From positions 2,784 through 8,509 of the forward strand of contig PLWR01000479.1 of the NCBI GenBank assembly GCA_003165615.1: a stretch of DNA of 5,726 bases. The letters are read 5' to 3'. The DNA comes from Acidobacteriota bacterium. GTDB lineage: Bacteria; Acidobacteriota; Terriglobia; UBA7540. Position numbers and translations under genes: made by a program. Below are positions 5,059 through 5,726 of this stretch, one piece after another; the first letter of the stretch is position 1, and each line of letters begins with the position of its first letter. The notes below the pieces were generated by a model. It was not told where the DNA came from, searched no databases, and saw only the letters and a program-made list of their open reading frames with translations.

Positions 5059-5112
5059 TCATGAATTCCTTATGAAGAACTTATGCTTTCTTCATCGTCG
5101 GCATCGTACTGT
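5059..5112 (+). promoter_or_regulatory. Response-regulator promoter: four 11-bp direct repeats plus -10 box
   Basis: TCATG (5059-5063), TTATG (5070-5074), TTATG (5081-5085) and TCATC (5092-5096) start exactly every 11 bp. After 10 bp comes TACTGT (5107-5112), a plausible -10 box. A perfect 8-bp inverted repeat, ATGAAGAA/TTCTTCAT (5072-5079/5088-5095), is superimposed. The 11-bp period is that of head-to-tail OmpR/PhoB-family dimers, and the gene behind it encodes such a regulator, so autoregulation is the natural inference. A further half-similar block, CATAAG..TTCTTC, lies upstream at 5036-5050. Confidence 0.7.
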
Positions 5113-5148
5113 AGATCTGCAATGATTGGACAAACGTACCCTTCCAAC

Positions 5149-5174
5149 CACCCATCGACGGTTTCGATCGGGTG
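5149..5174 (+). other. Stem-loop in the response-regulator leader
   Basis: CACCCATCGA (5149-5158) pairs with TCGAT (5164-5168) and GGGTG (5170-5174), leaving one bulged C at 5169 and a 5-nt loop. It lies about 40 nt upstream of the ribosome binding site, within the leader predicted from the -10 box at 5107-5112. No T-tract follows, so it is more likely an mRNA leader structure than a terminator. Its function is unknown. Confidence 0.4.
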
Positions 5175-5229
5175 CACGCCTCAACCCGCCAGAACTTGCA
5201 GTTACTTGCTGAAAGGAAGGAATGCTCAC

Positions 5230-5726
5230 GTGGATTTCCGAATTCTGGTGGTGGACGATGACGTGCAGATCCGCCGTGTTTTGCGCGCCTCGCTTACGGC
5301 GGCCCGGTATGAGGTGGACACCGCCGCCAGTAGCGAAGAATCCCTGGAGATGATGGAGGACAAACAATACCACCTGGTCCTTCTGGACTTGAGCATGCCG
5401 GGGGTGGATGGGTTTGAATTGTGCCGCAGGCTGCGCTCCACATCCGAAGCTGAAATCATTATTATCAGTGTGAGGTCTATTGAACAAGATATTATTGCGG
5501 GGCTCGATGCGGGGGCCGACGATTACATTACCAAACCCTTCCGCACCCCGGAATTGCTGGCCAGGATTCGCTCCGCCCTCCGCCGGAATGTTGCCTCAAT
5601 GGAATCGGGCCCCCATAAGATCACCCTGGAAGGCATCGAAATTGACTTCCGCGAACGGCACGTAACCGTCGACGGGAAAGGCGTGCGGCTTACCCCCAAG
5701 GAATTTGAAGTCCTGCATTATCTTGC
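5230..5726 (+). CDS. OmpR/PhoB-family response regulator, KdpE-like, cut by the window end
   Basis: A two-component DNA-binding regulator; the first 165 codons are present. The GTG start is backed by AAGGAAGG 9 nt upstream (5213-5220). Residues 4-118 form a complete receiver domain. Visible key residues are the acidic pocket Asp9/Asp10/Asp11, phosphoacceptor Asp53 (LVLLDLSMPG), Ser80, and Lys102 in AGADDYITKPF. A winged-helix Trans_reg_C domain begins near residue 128 (ITLEGIEIDFRERHVTVDG, then VRLTPKEFEVLHYL) and is truncated before the recognition helix. IRRVLRASL, LDAGADDY and ELLARIRSALRR resemble KdpE more than other OmpR members, but with the effector domain and kinase missing this does not prove a role in potassium control. 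PhoB-like paralogues remain possible. Its promoter carries the 11-bp repeats shared with the porin and LysR genes, suggesting it is autoregulated and may control both. Confidence 0.92.
   Translation, partial: MDFRILVVDDDVQIRRVLRASLTAARYEVDTAASSEESLEMMEDKQYHLVLLDLSMPGVDGFELCRRLRSTSEAEIIIISVRSIEQDIIAGLDAGADDYITKPFRTPELLARIRSALRRNVASMESGPHKITLEGIEIDFRERHVTVDGKGVRLTPKEFEVLHYL

Noticed and set aside
4655..5062. Two long minus-strand frames opposite the small membrane protein
   Set aside because: They are shadows of the transporter gene: hydrophobic codons on the plus strand give polar, Lys/Pro/Gln-rich products on the minus strand.
5059..5085. CRISPR-like or microsatellite tandem repeat
   Set aside because: The repeats are only 11 bp, conserved in a 5-bp core, few in number and placed at a fixed distance from a -10 box, so an operator explains them better.
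5092..5487. 131-codon minus-strand frame opposite the response regulator
   Set aside because: The plus strand encodes a receiver domain with all catalytic residues in place, so this is an antisense shadow.

Overview
The window looks like chromosomal DNA from a Gram-negative acidobacterium, most likely of the Terriglobia/Koribacter type. Three things point there: a porin-like outer-membrane barrel fused to an N-terminal carboxypeptidase-regulatory-like domain, moderately high GC, and intergenic DNA full of palindromic elements, including the 'TGTCATCCT..AGCGAAGCGAAG' type. This assignment is inference from protein style and repeats; no marker gene is present.

Layout. Positions 1-302 hold no convincing gene, only a palindromic repeat and a 3' stem-loop behind the porin gene. 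A porin-like gene (303-2522, minus) follows. Upstream of it, in the same direction, is a LysR-type regulator (2680-3624, minus). Positions 3625-4660 form a gene-poor kilobase with a long palindrome in the presumed LysR leader, a candidate structured RNA (about 3975-4194), a MITE-like element (4329-4438) and several hairpins. A small four-helix membrane protein of the SMR/YnfA kind (4661-4993, plus) comes next. The window ends inside an OmpR/PhoB-family response regulator (from 5230, plus).

The most notable observation is a shared promoter design before three of the four genes. The porin, LysR and response-regulator genes are each preceded, in the gene's own direction, by tandem 11-bp repeats reading TTAT(G/C)-N6-TTATG-N6-TCAT(G/C). 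Each array is followed after exactly 10 bp by a TANNNT hexamer that can serve as a -10 box. This is the geometry expected of an OmpR/PhoB-type activator replacing the -35 element. The simplest reading is a local regulon in which the response regulator, or a close relative, controls its own gene, the LysR gene and the porin gene. The architecture is read directly from the sequence; the identity of the regulator is inference.

The response regulator is most like KdpE in its receiver and linker, but its effector domain is cut off by the window edge and its partner kinase is not visible. The signal sensed and the porin's substrate therefore remain open.
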